NCBI RefSeq assembly: GCF_900115845.1 | Contig: NZ_FOXX01000001.1 | Coordinates: 248,001 to 312,000 of the forward strand | Direction of reading: 5' to 3' | Length of the DNA: 64,000 nucleotides | Origin: Priestia endophytica DSM 13796 | GTDB lineage: Bacteria; Bacillota; Bacilli; Bacillales; Bacillaceae_H | Shown: positions 18,896-27,482 of the stretch, in pieces | Layout: every line of letters begins with the position of its first letter | Position numbering within the stretch: position 1 is the first letter of the stretch | Notes under the pieces: generated by a model | The model's database searches: none | Told to the model about the DNA's origin: nothing | The model's input: only the letters and a program-made list of their open reading frames with translations | Made by a program: the position numbers and the translations under genes

Positions 18896-20506
18896 TTATA
18901 AATAAATGATTTTCAATTTATGATCAAACTCGACAGAACAGCTTACAAGTTCGTCTACAAATGTAAAACCATATTTATTTATGTAGTAAAAAACGTTCCA
19001 AATTCTTTCCTGTGGCGCATTTTGTGGGACTAAAGCATTTTCAATCGAAAGATATTTATTCCACGTCGCACTATGTCTTTTTAAGTGATCTTTCTCCATA
19101 ATTTGGCTGATAGAGGATATCTGTCTCATAATAAGCTGTCGATTTTTATGAAGTAGATCAACATATTTTTTATTTTCTTGCAATACTTTATCACGAAATA
19201 ATGAATGTACTTTTTCTACTTCTTCTTCTAAATACTCAATATGAGAAAGATATGCTCCTTGCCCACTCTCTTTTAGCCATTCATCTCTACGTACAGAAAC
19301 GTTGCCAGAGAAAACGTCTTCTAACGATAAATCTAATTTTTCCATATCTCTCGCAATACCACGTTCAATAAATGCGTAAGAGAGTCTTGGCACAACAGGA
19401 GGCATCTTCATATCAAAAGTACCAAAAACGTCCCCAAGTTCAGCCCAATAAGCTACTTCCCCTGGCCCCGCGATAAAAGCAAGCGTTGGGAACAAATATT
19501 CTTGCATAAGAGGACGAGTTACTACATTATTGCTTAAAAGCTCGGGTTTTACTTCAGCAATCGTTAGAAGCTCATCTTCTGAAAGTTTAATGCTTCCATT
19601 TTTCCCATAAAATTTTGCTCCATTTCTTTGGAGCAATACGCGACGTCCATCTTCTGAATAAAAAATGTGGGCATTAGCCATGTCTGTTTCAATGGCATTT
19701 TTATAGCGATGACGAAGTTTCCCCTGCGTTTCTCCAAGGGCTTCACTAATTTTAGCATTCTTTTTAATAAGCTTCGTGAAAAAATCAGCTTCAATTTTTC
19801 TTAAGGATGATGAACCTGAGTCAATTAAAATGAGGCCATGTTTGCTGAATAACTTGGTAATGAGGAGAGCAAAGAAGTCAACGTACGTTGTCGCACTTTG
19901 CAAACAGGTTTCAACAAACGATAGTGCTTCTTTCGAATACTCTTTTTCCCCGAATGCTTGAAAAGCTTCCTTCACCCACTTTTGGAGAGTTTCTTTATGA
20001 AGTACTGCCTCAGAAGCCATTTTCTGTTCTCCATCTTTGTAGACATGTTTTTTCATCCCATTTTCTTCTACAAAAATATGATTAATCTCAGCAATATCAT
20101 GATCTTCTCCTGCAATCCAAAAAACAGGGAGAACGCGCGAACCTAACTTTTCCTCCTGCTCTTTTGCTAATTTAAGAATAGAAACAATTTTATTTATCGT
20201 ATATAGCGGGCCTGTTAATAGACCTGCTTGTTGTCCGCCGACAACAACCGTTGTTTCCGCGTTTTTTAAAGTCTCAATGCTTGCTAATGTTTCTTTACAG
20301 GCACCTAAACGTTCGTTATATGAAAGCAAATGATTTACTAATGCCTCTCTTGGTAACGAGCGAAGCATTAAGTCCTCTTTTCGCTCTTTATAAACGGTTG
20401 GAGATAAAACATCATAATGAAAATATTCTCCAATAAAAGAATCTCCATTCACATAATCGTTCATAAGTGGATTAAGAGGTTTTCCCGCATAATCTATAAG
20501 TTCCAT
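18896..20506 (-). CDS. bshC: Bacillithiol biosynthesis cysteine-adding enzyme BshC
   Basis: BshC is thought to add cysteine to glucosaminyl-malate in the last step of bacillithiol synthesis, the main low-molecular-weight thiol of Bacillaceae. The protein starts with a Rossmann-like part containing VVVGGQQAGLLTGPLYTINK and PVFWIAGEDHDIAEIN, then ends in a long coiled-coil (about 400-480). Length 536 fits the family (539 in B. subtilis, yllA). AAGGAAG precedes the ATG. In B. subtilis it is followed by mraZ; here it is followed by a terminator and the rsmH promoter region. Confidence 0.95.
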   Translation of the reverse strand: MELIDYAGKPLNPLMNDYVNGDSFIGEYFHYDVLSPTVYKERKEDLMLRSLPREALVNHLLSYNERLGACKETLASIETLKNAETTVVVGGQQAGLLTGPLYTINKIVSILKLAKEQEEKLGSRVLPVFWIAGEDHDIAEINHIFVEENGMKKHVYKDGEQKMASEAVLHKETLQKWVKEAFQAFGEKEYSKEALSFVETCLQSATTYVDFFALLITKLFSKHGLILIDSGSSSLRKIEADFFTKLIKKNAKISEALGETQGKLRHRYKNAIETDMANAHIFYSEDGRRVLLQRNGAKFYGKNGSIKLSEDELLTIAEVKPELLSNNVVTRPLMQEYLFPTLAFIAGPGEVAYWAELGDVFGTFDMKMPPVVPRLSYAFIERGIARDMEKLDLSLEDVFSGNVSVRRDEWLKESGQGAYLSHIEYLEEEVEKVHSLFRDKVLQENKKYVDLLHKNRQLIMRQISSISQIMEKDHLKRHSATWNKYLSIENALVPQNAPQERIWNVFYYINKYGFTFVDELVSCSVEFDHKLKIIYL

Positions 20507-20587
20507 TGATGAACTTCCTTTCTGTACTCGAATTCACACTTCCCATTATCAATGCTATGCGTTCATTCGTCTAGTAAATAGCCTCAG

Positions 20588-20971
20588 CTAAATGTTTTGA
20601 AGACGACTGAAAATCCCATATATAAAAAGAGCTAAATGCACAATAAAAAAAAGAAGAAAGCTCACTCTCCAAAATCCTTTTAAAACTCTTTTAAATTGGA
20701 CGTCTTTCGTCTTCTTCCACTGTAGCAATGTTGTGAGAGCTGCAATAGTTAAAAGGATGAGTAAAATAAGCCATAAATGTGAGCCTTCCCAAATAACGGC
20801 AGATAGGCAGTATACAGAGAAAATAAGGATAACGGTTGTAATATCAATTGATAGATGAAAAGCTCTTCGATTGCTTCCTAAAACTTTGCGAAGCACAGCA
20901 TAAAACAGAATAAACGCCACTAAAGGAAGCGTTATAAGCGTTGCTAAAATCGCTGAAAAGATGCTTCCCAT
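20588..20971 (-). CDS. DUF3397 family membrane protein
   Basis: This is a 127-residue protein with four hydrophobic segments (about 5-27, 45-62, 68-83 and 101-122) and basic loops, matching the small DUF3397 proteins found next to panE and bshC in Bacillaceae. No function is known. Its ATG lies two bases after the panE stop, with GGGGGAG and AAGG upstream, so it is cotranscribed with panE. The family assignment rests on size, topology and position. Confidence 0.75.
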   Translation of the reverse strand: MGSIFSAILATLITLPLVAFILFYAVLRKVLGSNRRAFHLSIDITTVILIFSVYCLSAVIWEGSHLWLILLILLTIAALTTLLQWKKTKDVQFKRVLKGFWRVSFLLFFIVHLALFIYGIFSRLQNI

Positions 20972-20973
20972 CC

Positions 20974-21855
20974 TTAACTCTCCCCCTTTTCTAATCCTTT
21001 TATAGAAGCGTATAAAAATGATAAAAGAGGCGTCTTGATTTTCTTTCTCTCCGCTTCTTCCAACACGTAACCAACGATTGCATCAATCTCTGTTATACCT
21101 CTATTTTGCAAGTCTTGAAGCATTGAAGAACGGTTGTCTTTGGTGTTTTTGCAGATTGTTAATACATTTTTAAAAGTACTTTCCACATCTTTTAACTCTA
21201 ACACATTATGTACTTCATTAAGTAAAGCTCTCATATTTTTAAGAAAGTAAGGATTTTCTAAGAGAACTCCATTTTCCACCTTATAAAGAGCTGTTAAGGG
21301 GTTCACGAGTATATTTATGACAAGTTTCCCAAGAAGCATTTCCTTCCAATCATGTTCATAAACAAACGGAAATCGTTTGTCATATCTCAAAAGCGAAGAA
21401 AGGAATGTTTTTTCCCCTCTCCATACACTTACTTTTGTTTTTCCCTCTCCTTTGTGATGAACGGTATTTTCATTAAGCCGCAATGCTCCATGCTCAACAA
21501 CTCCTAGAAAAACATTTTCAGCTGTTAATTTATCAAGCATTTTCAAGTGATTCATACCATTTTGAATAAAGAGAAGAGGACGGCATGTAGCCTTTAAAAT
21601 GGGCATAACTGAAGAGAGCTGATATTCCTTTAACGTTACTACAGCGAGATGACCTTCATCCACATAAGAAGAGATTGGTTTTACTTTTGGAAAAAAGCGA
21701 AGAGAAGCTTCTTTATAAACTAAAATCCCCTTTTGCTTAATAGCATTTGCTTGTTCTTCTGTTTTAGTGTATAAAGTAACATCCCATTGTTCTGATAAAT
21801 ACCCAGCATATAATAATCCAAGGCTTCCCCCACCAATTACGTCTAGTTTCTCCAT
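20974..21855 (-). CDS. panE: 2-dehydropantoate 2-reductase (ketopantoate reductase)
   Basis: The protein reduces ketopantoate to pantoate with NADPH in pantothenate and coenzyme A synthesis. It has an N-terminal Rossmann motif DVIGGGSLGLLYAGYL (about 5-20) and the catalytic-domain pattern GKLVINILVNPLTALY with the conserved Lys and Asn. Length 293 compares with 298 for the panE (ylbQ) product of B. subtilis, and position agrees with ylbQ. AGGAGAG precedes the ATG. Other members of the ApbA/PanE family cannot be fully excluded by sequence alone. Confidence 0.88.
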   Translation of the reverse strand: MEKLDVIGGGSLGLLYAGYLSEQWDVTLYTKTEEQANAIKQKGILVYKEASLRFFPKVKPISSYVDEGHLAVVTLKEYQLSSVMPILKATCRPLLFIQNGMNHLKMLDKLTAENVFLGVVEHGALRLNENTVHHKGEGKTKVSVWRGEKTFLSSLLRYDKRFPFVYEHDWKEMLLGKLVINILVNPLTALYKVENGVLLENPYFLKNMRALLNEVHNVLELKDVESTFKNVLTICKNTKDNRSSMLQDLQNRGITEIDAIVGYVLEEAERKKIKTPLLSFLYASIKGLEKGES

Positions 21856-22102
21856 TTTGCTCTCCTTCTATTATTTTTCCTTTAAAAGTCTTTTCTCTCT
21901 TGTATTGTACCAACAGAAAGAAAGAAAAAAAAGAGTCGAAGAGGGGCGAAAGTCTCATTTTTATTCTTCCCCTAAATTCCATCATGCTCTCTCTTCACCT
22001 TCTTTAAGAACATTTTCTAAGCATTGTACGAGCAATTTTCTAATAATTTAGTATATAATGACAACAAGGGGTTCTTTATTACTTCTACAAGGGGGATTTT
22101 TT

Positions 22103-22576
22103 ATGTATAACAAAGATGTAAAGAGGCTAAAAATCAACTACAAGACGCTTGAAGAATTTAAGAAATTTAAAGAATACGGCATACAAGAGCTCTCCATGTT
22201 AGAAGATTTACAAGCAAACATCTCAGAAAATGAAATAGAGTCACCTTTCTTTGGGATTTATTTAGGAGATAGTTTAGTCGCACGTATGAGTTTATACAAG
22301 CGAGGAAAGAAATATGATCAATACTTTGAACCTTCTCAAGAATATCTTGAAATATGGAAACTTGAGACGCTGAAAGACTATCAACAACAAGGATATGGAA
22401 GAGCTCTTATCGAGTTTGCCAAATCGTTCAACCTACCTATTAAAACAAGTCCACGTGTTAAGTCAAGTGAATTTTGGAACAAGATGGGCTTCACTCCTGT
22501 AAAATACGATATGGATCGAGACTTAGGCGAGAATCCACTTGTGTGGCAGCCTGCTGGTGTTGCTCAAAAAGCTTAA
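22103..22576 (+). CDS. ylbP: GNAT family N-acetyltransferase YlbP
   Basis: A GNAT-fold acetyltransferase of unknown substrate. The acetyl-CoA loop is QQGYGRALIEFAKSF (about 97-111) and the region EFWNKMGFTPVKYDMDRD follows. I choose the ATG at 22103-22105, eight bases after AAGGGGG; the frame extends 15 codons upstream without a ribosome site. The result is 157 residues (160 in B. subtilis). It is on the plus strand between panE and ylbO, as in B. subtilis, and ends in a terminator shared with ylbO. Confidence 0.9.
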   Translation: MYNKDVKRLKINYKTLEEFKKFKEYGIQELSMLEDLQANISENEIESPFFGIYLGDSLVARMSLYKRGKKYDQYFEPSQEYLEIWKLETLKDYQQQGYGRALIEFAKSFNLPIKTSPRVKSSEFWNKMGFTPVKYDMDRDLGENPLVWQPAGVAQKA

Positions 22577-22591
22577 CAACCTTATAAATAA

Positions 22592-22625
22592 AAAAGACAA
22601 GAAGGGATTTCCCTTCTTGTCTTTT
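22592..22625. terminator. Bidirectional terminator between ylbP and ylbO
   Basis: A 15-bp stem (AAAAGACAAGAAGGG and complement) with a 4-base loop is flanked by A and T runs. It lies between two convergent genes and overlaps the last bases of ylbO. Confidence 0.88.
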
Positions 22626-23190
22626 ACTTCACTTCTTCCACTTTTTCCTTTACAGTTGAGTCACTTAAAACAACTCTTTTTGCTCTTTCCATAATTTCAA
22701 TAAGTGCTTTATAGTCATCTCTTACAACAATTAAATTTGTTTGTAGCATTTGTTTTTCCTGCTCTAACCTGTTTACTTTCTTTTCTAACTCTTTTATTTT
22801 CAAACTAAGCTTTTTATTTTCTTCTGCAGTTTCCAAAGAACCACCATTTCCATTTTTAAGATTCTGCAGATAGCTAATAATCTCATCAAGCGTTAACGTT
22901 TTAACCCCTGTTCCTTCCTCAGGAGCATTTTGCACAAAAATCGGTGCTGGAACAGCTGAAGACTTAAATTCTTTTCGCTGTTTTTTAGCACTTTCAATTC
23001 CTGTTTTATATTGCTTGCGAACATAGGAATTCCAACGAAACCCGCAAGCAGCTGATGTTCTTGATAGCTTTCTTCCTACTTCCTCAAAAGCTGCTAGCTG
23101 TGTCCCACCTTCTCTAATATGGCGAAGGACTACTTCCGCCAACAATAAATCTTCATCACTAGTCCATGCATCCTGCCTTGTTGATGTCAT
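22624..23190 (-). CDS. ylbO: RsfA/YlbO family prespore-type transcription factor
   Basis: The N-terminal 60 residues form the Myb/SANT-like DNA-binding domain typical of RsfA and YlbO: RQDAWTSDEDLLLAEVVLRH and then AACGFRWNSYVRKQY. The C-terminal half (about 105-185) is a coiled coil with heptad leucines. RsfA is a forespore regulator in the sigma-F regulon; YlbO is its paralogue in B. subtilis. Position between ylbP and rpmF points to ylbO, although the N-terminus is equally close to RsfA. Length 188. GGGGGG lies seven bases before the ATG. Confidence 0.85.
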   Translation of the reverse strand: MTSTRQDAWTSDEDLLLAEVVLRHIREGGTQLAAFEEVGRKLSRTSAACGFRWNSYVRKQYKTGIESAKKQRKEFKSSAVPAPIFVQNAPEEGTGVKTLTLDEIISYLQNLKNGNGGSLETAEENKKLSLKIKELEKKVNRLEQEKQMLQTNLIVVRDDYKALIEIMERAKRVVLSDSTVKEKVEEVK

Positions 23191-23300
23191 CTTTAATCCC
23201 CCCTATTCTGTTTACTATATACGTATGCAGCTAATAGGGAAGATAGACTAGAAGAAATACATGATTGTTTTTTAAAACTCTTCTTTTTCAAGACAAATAA

Positions 23301-23328
23301 AAAAACAGTGCAAAAGTGCACTGTTTTT
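23301..23328 (-). terminator. Intrinsic terminator after rpmF
   Basis: A 12-bp stem (AAAAACAGTGCA and complement) with a 4-base loop lies four bases after the rpmF stop; its own outer arms give the T-run. Confidence 0.88.
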
Positions 23329-23331
23329 TTA

Positions 23332-23502
23332 TTATTTTGCTACTTCTTTTCCTTTGTATGTTCCACAAGCTTTACATACGCGGTGTGCAAGCTTCATGTC
23401 GCCACAATTTGGGCATTCTACCATACCAGGAACTTGTAGTTTGAAATGCGTACGACGAGTTCTTTTCTTCATTTTAGAAGTTCTTCTAAAAGGTACAGCC
23501 AT
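23332..23502 (-). CDS. rpmF: 50S ribosomal protein L32
   Basis: A 56-residue ribosomal protein that is below the usual length cutoff for gene calls. It begins [20 protein letters not shown] and has four zinc-ligand cysteines in the pattern CPNC at about 30-33 and CKAC at about 43-46, so this is the zinc-binding form. The basic N-terminus contacts 23S rRNA. GGAGGTGGG precedes the ATG. It lies 68 bases after ylbN and is probably cotranscribed with it, an arrangement common in Firmicutes. Confidence 0.97.
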   Translation of the reverse strand: MAVPFRRTSKMKKRTRRTHFKLQVPGMVECPNCGDMKLAHRVCKACGTYKGKEVAK

Positions 23503-23570
23503 TCTTCCCACCTCCTTAAAAGGATTTACATCATATGAAGGCCGGTTAAGCCGGATCTTCTTAAAGGTTG

Positions 23571-24086
23571 TTAGTCTTTCTTGTCTTTAAAATAATCCTG
23601 AAGAACAGAGAGACGTGGATCTACTTTTTGTTCTTGATCTTCCTCTGTAATAACCTGCCAATCGTGACCAGATTGAGGGGCAGCCCCTTCTGGATTCTGT
23701 TCGTCACTAAAAACTTGGATAGGTACTTGAAGGACGATAAGTTCTTCCACTACCGGCTGTAAATCAACGATATCTTGTTCAATGTAATGAACATCTTCTC
23801 CTGTTTCTTCATCTGTTGACGTTAAAATAAAGGTTTCATCCGTTTCAATGTCAAATTCATAAGGAACATCAACAAGTGTTCTCGCACAAGGCAAGATAAG
23901 TTCCCCTTGTATTCTTAAATGAAAGGTAACATGCGTTGAGAAAATGTCTCCTCTTCCCGTAATATGAACCGGAGAAATATCACGAATCTCTCCATCTCGC
24001 TTTACGATGTCAGACAGATCTACTTTCTCATCTATAGTTAAACCTTTACTTTGTAATTTACGCAATTGGTGCACTGACCATTTCAA
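23571..24086 (-). CDS. ylbN: YlbN, DUF177/YceD family protein
   Basis: This belongs to the DUF177 (YceD) family, which in plants and E. coli is linked to 23S rRNA accumulation and is often next to rpmF. Visible features are [12 protein letters not shown] in the core and an acidic C-terminal half. I choose the TTG at 24084-24086, six bases after GAGGTG, giving MKWSVHQL and 171 residues; a GTG three codons earlier lies within that ribosome site. It precedes rpmF as in B. subtilis. Confidence 0.9.
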   Translation of the reverse strand: MKWSVHQLRKLQSKGLTIDEKVDLSDIVKRDGEIRDISPVHITGRGDIFSTHVTFHLRIQGELILPCARTLVDVPYEFDIETDETFILTSTDEETGEDVHYIEQDIVDLQPVVEELIVLQVPIQVFSDEQNPEGAAPQSGHDWQVITEEDQEQKVDPRLSVLQDYFKDKKD

Positions 24087-24135
24087 CGTTATCACCTCAA
24101 AGCAACAAAAGTAATTATAGCCTTCACAAAGCTAT

Positions 24136-24164
24136 TTGTCAATATTTTTTCTTTACACTATAAT
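24136..24164 (+). promoter_or_regulatory. Sigma-A promoter of tmcAL
   Basis: TTGTCA (24136-24141) and a perfect TATAAT (24159-24164) are 17 bases apart, giving a start near 24171 and a 75-base leader to the tmcAL TTG. The divergent ylbN starts at 24086. Confidence 0.65.
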
Positions 24165-24245
24165 GTTGGTAATCGTTATCGTATATCCACTTTATCATTT
24201 TTTTTATAAATTGCAAAAGAAAAGTTTAAAAAGGAGGCAAAAAGC

Positions 24246-25451
24246 TTGAAAACAGTAGGTATTATCGCGGAATATAATCCGTTTCATAACGGGCACCTTT
24301 ACCATATAAATGAAGCAAAGAAGCAAAGTGATACAGATTGTGCAGTCGTTATTATGAGCGGGAATTTTCTCCAGCGCGGGGAACCTGCTCTTGTTTCAAA
24401 ATGGGCTCGCACTGCAATGGCTTTAAAAGCGGGAGCAGATGTTGTGATTGAGCTTCCCTTTTTATTTGCTGTAGGACATGCTGATACGTTTGCATATGGT
24501 GCTATAAACCTTCTAGAATCTCTGTCTGTTTCTTCTCTTTGCTTTGGGAGTGAACATGGAGACATCTCTGCCTTCCTAAAAGCAGCTGAAATTGCACGTG
24601 AAAACAAGCCTCTTATCGAAGAAAACATTAAAGGTGAAATGAAAAAAGGGAGCAGCTATCCAAATGCAGTAACAAATGCTTTAACTCATTTTAAAACTGA
24701 TTTAGATTTATCACAACCAAACAATATCCTTGGTTTTTCTTATGTAAAAGAAATTCAGAAGCTTGGTGCTAATCTAGCTCCTTTTACAATTCAGCGAAAA
24801 AGTGCAGACTATCATGATGAAAGTCTTCCAAGCGGTCCTATTGCAAGTGCTACAAGCATCCGAAAAAACCTATTCTCAAACCAAACAACTATTGAAAGTC
24901 TTTCTTCTTTCACACCACTTTCTACAGTTGATGAGCTGCAAAAGTATAAGAAAACATATAAACTTTTGCATAATTGGGAAGCCTATTTCTCCTATTTGCA
25001 GCATCAACTTTTCATTCTTTCGGCTTCTGAACTTAAAAGCCGTTATGAAATGGAAGAAGGAATGGAATATCGCTTCTTAAAAATGATGAAAGAAGCTGAC
25101 TCCTTCCAAGCATTGATGACCCTTGTTAAAAACAAACGTTACACGTGGACAAGACTTCAGCGCATGTGCCTACATATTTTAATGAATACAAATAAAGAAG
25201 ATGCTAAAGCTCTTCTAAGCAGTCCTCCCCCATATGCAAGACTTCTAGGAATGACAAAGCAAGGAAAAAACTACTTAAATACAATGAAAAAAAGTTTTGA
25301 AGTTCCCCTTGTTTCAGCCGTATCTAAAATGGACCATCCCCTTTTGAATATGGATATAAAAGCAACTAGAGTATATAGCCTACCTTTAGACACAAAGGTG
25401 CGTCAGTGCTTTTTCAAACAAGAATATACAACACCACCTATTCAACTATGA
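24246..25451 (+). CDS. tmcAL: tRNA(Met) cytidine acetate ligase TmcAL
   Basis: TmcAL makes N4-acetylcytidine at the wobble position of elongator tRNA-Met, using acetate and ATP. The N-terminus has the nucleotidyltransferase-like motif GIIAEYNPFHNGHLYHI (about 5-21), and MSGNFLQRGEPALVSKW and ADVVIELPFLFAVGHAD are strongly conserved. Length 401 is slightly shorter than the 415 of B. subtilis YlbM. Translation starts at TTG after AAAAAGGAGG. It is on the plus strand between ylbN and ylbL, as in B. subtilis. Confidence 0.94.
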   Translation: MKTVGIIAEYNPFHNGHLYHINEAKKQSDTDCAVVIMSGNFLQRGEPALVSKWARTAMALKAGADVVIELPFLFAVGHADTFAYGAINLLESLSVSSLCFGSEHGDISAFLKAAEIARENKPLIEENIKGEMKKGSSYPNAVTNALTHFKTDLDLSQPNNILGFSYVKEIQKLGANLAPFTIQRKSADYHDESLPSGPIASATSIRKNLFSNQTTIESLSSFTPLSTVDELQKYKKTYKLLHNWEAYFSYLQHQLFILSASELKSRYEMEEGMEYRFLKMMKEADSFQALMTLVKNKRYTWTRLQRMCLHILMNTNKEDAKALLSSPPPYARLLGMTKQGKNYLNTMKKSFEVPLVSAVSKMDHPLLNMDIKATRVYSLPLDTKVRQCFFKQEYTTPPIQL

Positions 25452-25492
25452 AAAAGAGCTGTTTCCCGTATCATACGGAAAACAGCTCTTTT
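25452..25492. terminator. Bidirectional terminator between tmcAL and ylbL
   Basis: A stem of about 16 bp (AAAAGAGCTGTTT.CCGTAT and complement, with one unpaired base) with A and T flanks lies between two convergent stops. Confidence 0.88.
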
Positions 25493-26518
25493 CTATTCTT
25501 TTTCAGGCATCTTATTTAAGTAGGAAACAGCATCGTCAAACGTATCAACAGGTACAACTTTCATATCTGTATCAATTTGCTTAGCTGCCTTTAGGGCATT
25601 TTGATAGTTAGAATTTTTTGCTCCATGATTGTTCGGCGCAAAGAAAATCTCCGCTCCTGCTTTATCAGCTGCCACAATCTTTTGCTCAATTCCGCCAATT
25701 TCTCCTACCTCTCCTTTTTCATTGATTGTGCCTGTTCCAGCAATTTGACGTCCCTTTGTCAAATCATCTTTTGTTAACTGATTATAAATTTCAAGTGAGA
25801 ACATGAGTCCTGCTGATGGGCCACCAATTTCTTCTGAGTTAATTTTGACTTTTGGATCAACAGAGATATCAAAATCTGTTACAAGGGAAATTCCCATTCC
25901 AACTCGGTTGTTCAACACTTTTAACTGTTCTAGCGTAATTGTCTCTGTTTTGACTTTTCCATTTCTCTTAAATGTAACGCTTACTTTATCTCCCGCTTTT
26001 TTTCCTTCTACATATGAGATAAGATCTTCGCTGCGTTTTACAAGTTTGTTGTCTACTTTTGTTACAACATCACCTGTTTTTAATATGCCGTCTGCTGGCA
26101 TATCTGGAGCGACTGCCATTACGTAAACACCGTCATATTTGTACTCTATATCTTTGTCCGCCTTCTCGTACGCAATGGCAATCGCAGATTCCTGAGACAT
26201 TTCCATCATATGAAGCTGACGAGTGTTATACTCTTCATTGCTTTCATTTTCACCCAATATTTCCTCTTCTTTATACAGGTGACTAAAGTCTTGAAATTGA
26301 GCAAGTACATAAGAAAGGGGTGTTGCTTTTCCAATACGGACCGTTGTTAACATGAGGGACCCATCTTCTTTATAACCGCCTTCCACTTTCACAATCGGTT
26401 CTAGCTCTTCTGCAAGTCCTGGCTTTGTAATATAATATGGCAATGGAATGAACGTAATGGAGAAGATAATAAGAACTCCAACGATAAACCATATAACTCT
26501 TTTGCTGCTACTTTTCAT
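25493..26518 (-). CDS. ylbL: YlbL, membrane-anchored PDZ and Lon-type (S16) protease
   Basis: One N-terminal membrane segment (about 8-29) is followed by a PDZ domain (about 130-200, with VAPDMPADGILKTGDVVTKV) and a Lon-like proteolytic domain. The Ser/Lys dyad region is visible as EEIGGPSAGLMFSLEIYNQL with the catalytic Ser and VAADKAGAEIFFAP with the Lys. YlbL of B. subtilis is implicated in controlling the DNA-damage checkpoint by degrading YneA. Length 341 fits. It overlaps ylbK by 11 bases, so the two are coupled. Confidence 0.92.
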   Translation of the reverse strand: MKSSSKRVIWFIVGVLIIFSITFIPLPYYITKPGLAEELEPIVKVEGGYKEDGSLMLTTVRIGKATPLSYVLAQFQDFSHLYKEEEILGENESNEEYNTRQLHMMEMSQESAIAIAYEKADKDIEYKYDGVYVMAVAPDMPADGILKTGDVVTKVDNKLVKRSEDLISYVEGKKAGDKVSVTFKRNGKVKTETITLEQLKVLNNRVGMGISLVTDFDISVDPKVKINSEEIGGPSAGLMFSLEIYNQLTKDDLTKGRQIAGTGTINEKGEVGEIGGIEQKIVAADKAGAEIFFAPNNHGAKNSNYQNALKAAKQIDTDMKVVPVDTFDDAVSYLNKMPEKE

Positions 26519-27302
26519 AAAATGACTCCTTCCACGTCTCGATCTTTTCCTTAATAGCGGGAAGTTGTTTTATTGCTTCTGCTTCCCCTTGTTCAATAAT
26601 TTCTTTAATGTTTGTAAAAGCTCTTGAGCTAAACTTTTCAACGCGTGGACGAATCATAATGTCACAATTTGTTTCCCGGTTTTTAACAAGCTCCATTTGC
26701 AAAATATCAAAACTTTGCAAAATAACGTCAAAAATCGAACCAATCTCAGCATCCATTTTAACACGTGAAACGTTCACACCAATAACAATATCAGCTCCCA
26801 TTTCTTTTACGACAGAGACTGGGATGCGATCAACAACTCCTCCATCGACAAGAAGACGGCCATCAATTTTTTCAGGTACAAAAATGCCTGGTATCGAAAT
26901 ACTGGCTCTTACAGCTGGAGCAATTGGTCCTTTATCAAATACTACTTTTTCTCCTGTTTTAATATCTGTTGTTACAATTGATAAAGGGATATTTAAGTCT
27001 TCTATGTTCTTGTTTTTCGTAAACATACGCACAAGTTCTTTCACACGTTCTCCTGCAATAAAACCCATTTTAGGTAACGCAAAATCCGTGTAATATTTAC
27101 GCTTAAACGCAAACGCAATGCGGTAAAGCTGCTCCATTTCAAGCCCAGTTCCGTAAAAGGCACCAACAAGCGCTCCCATACTGCTTCCTGCTAAATAGTC
27201 CACTTCTATATTTTCTTCTTTTAAGACTTTTAAAACTCCAAGATGTGCAAATCCTCTCGCACCTCCAGAGCCTAGAGCAATACCAATTTTCGGGCGATTC
27301 AT
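26508..27302 (-). CDS. ylbK: Patatin-like phospholipase family protein YlbK
   Basis: A patatin-fold acyl hydrolase of the RssA/NTE type. The oxyanion loop GSGGARGFAHLG, the nucleophile elbow GSSMG and the catalytic Asp in DGGVVDRIPV are all present, so it should be active; the substrate is unknown. I start at the ATG at 27300-27302, six bases after GGGGTG (264 residues); an in-frame GTG three codons earlier overlaps the ribosome site. It precedes and overlaps ylbL. Confidence 0.92.
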   Translation of the reverse strand: MNRPKIGIALGSGGARGFAHLGVLKVLKEENIEVDYLAGSSMGALVGAFYGTGLEMEQLYRIAFAFKRKYYTDFALPKMGFIAGERVKELVRMFTKNKNIEDLNIPLSIVTTDIKTGEKVVFDKGPIAPAVRASISIPGIFVPEKIDGRLLVDGGVVDRIPVSVVKEMGADIVIGVNVSRVKMDAEIGSIFDVILQSFDILQMELVKNRETNCDIMIRPRVEKFSSRAFTNIKEIIEQGEAEAIKQLPAIKEKIETWKESFYEK

Positions 27303-27482
27303 CTCCTTCACCCCATTATCCTTTATGAATTCTTTGGTCTAAATAATCCCCCAATGCTCGTATATTAGAATATGTACAACCTTCACTTTGGAGACGAAAT
27401 CGTTAAAAATAGTTTATCACGTCTCCCTATTTGTTGCATGTTTAACCCAAATGTAATCTATGATAGCTAAAGGAGGAAAAGT

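Noticed and set aside
26608-27093. 161-codon plus-strand frame inside ylbK
   Set aside because: It lies wholly antisense to a well-supported gene, with Thr/Ser/Ile-rich shadow composition.
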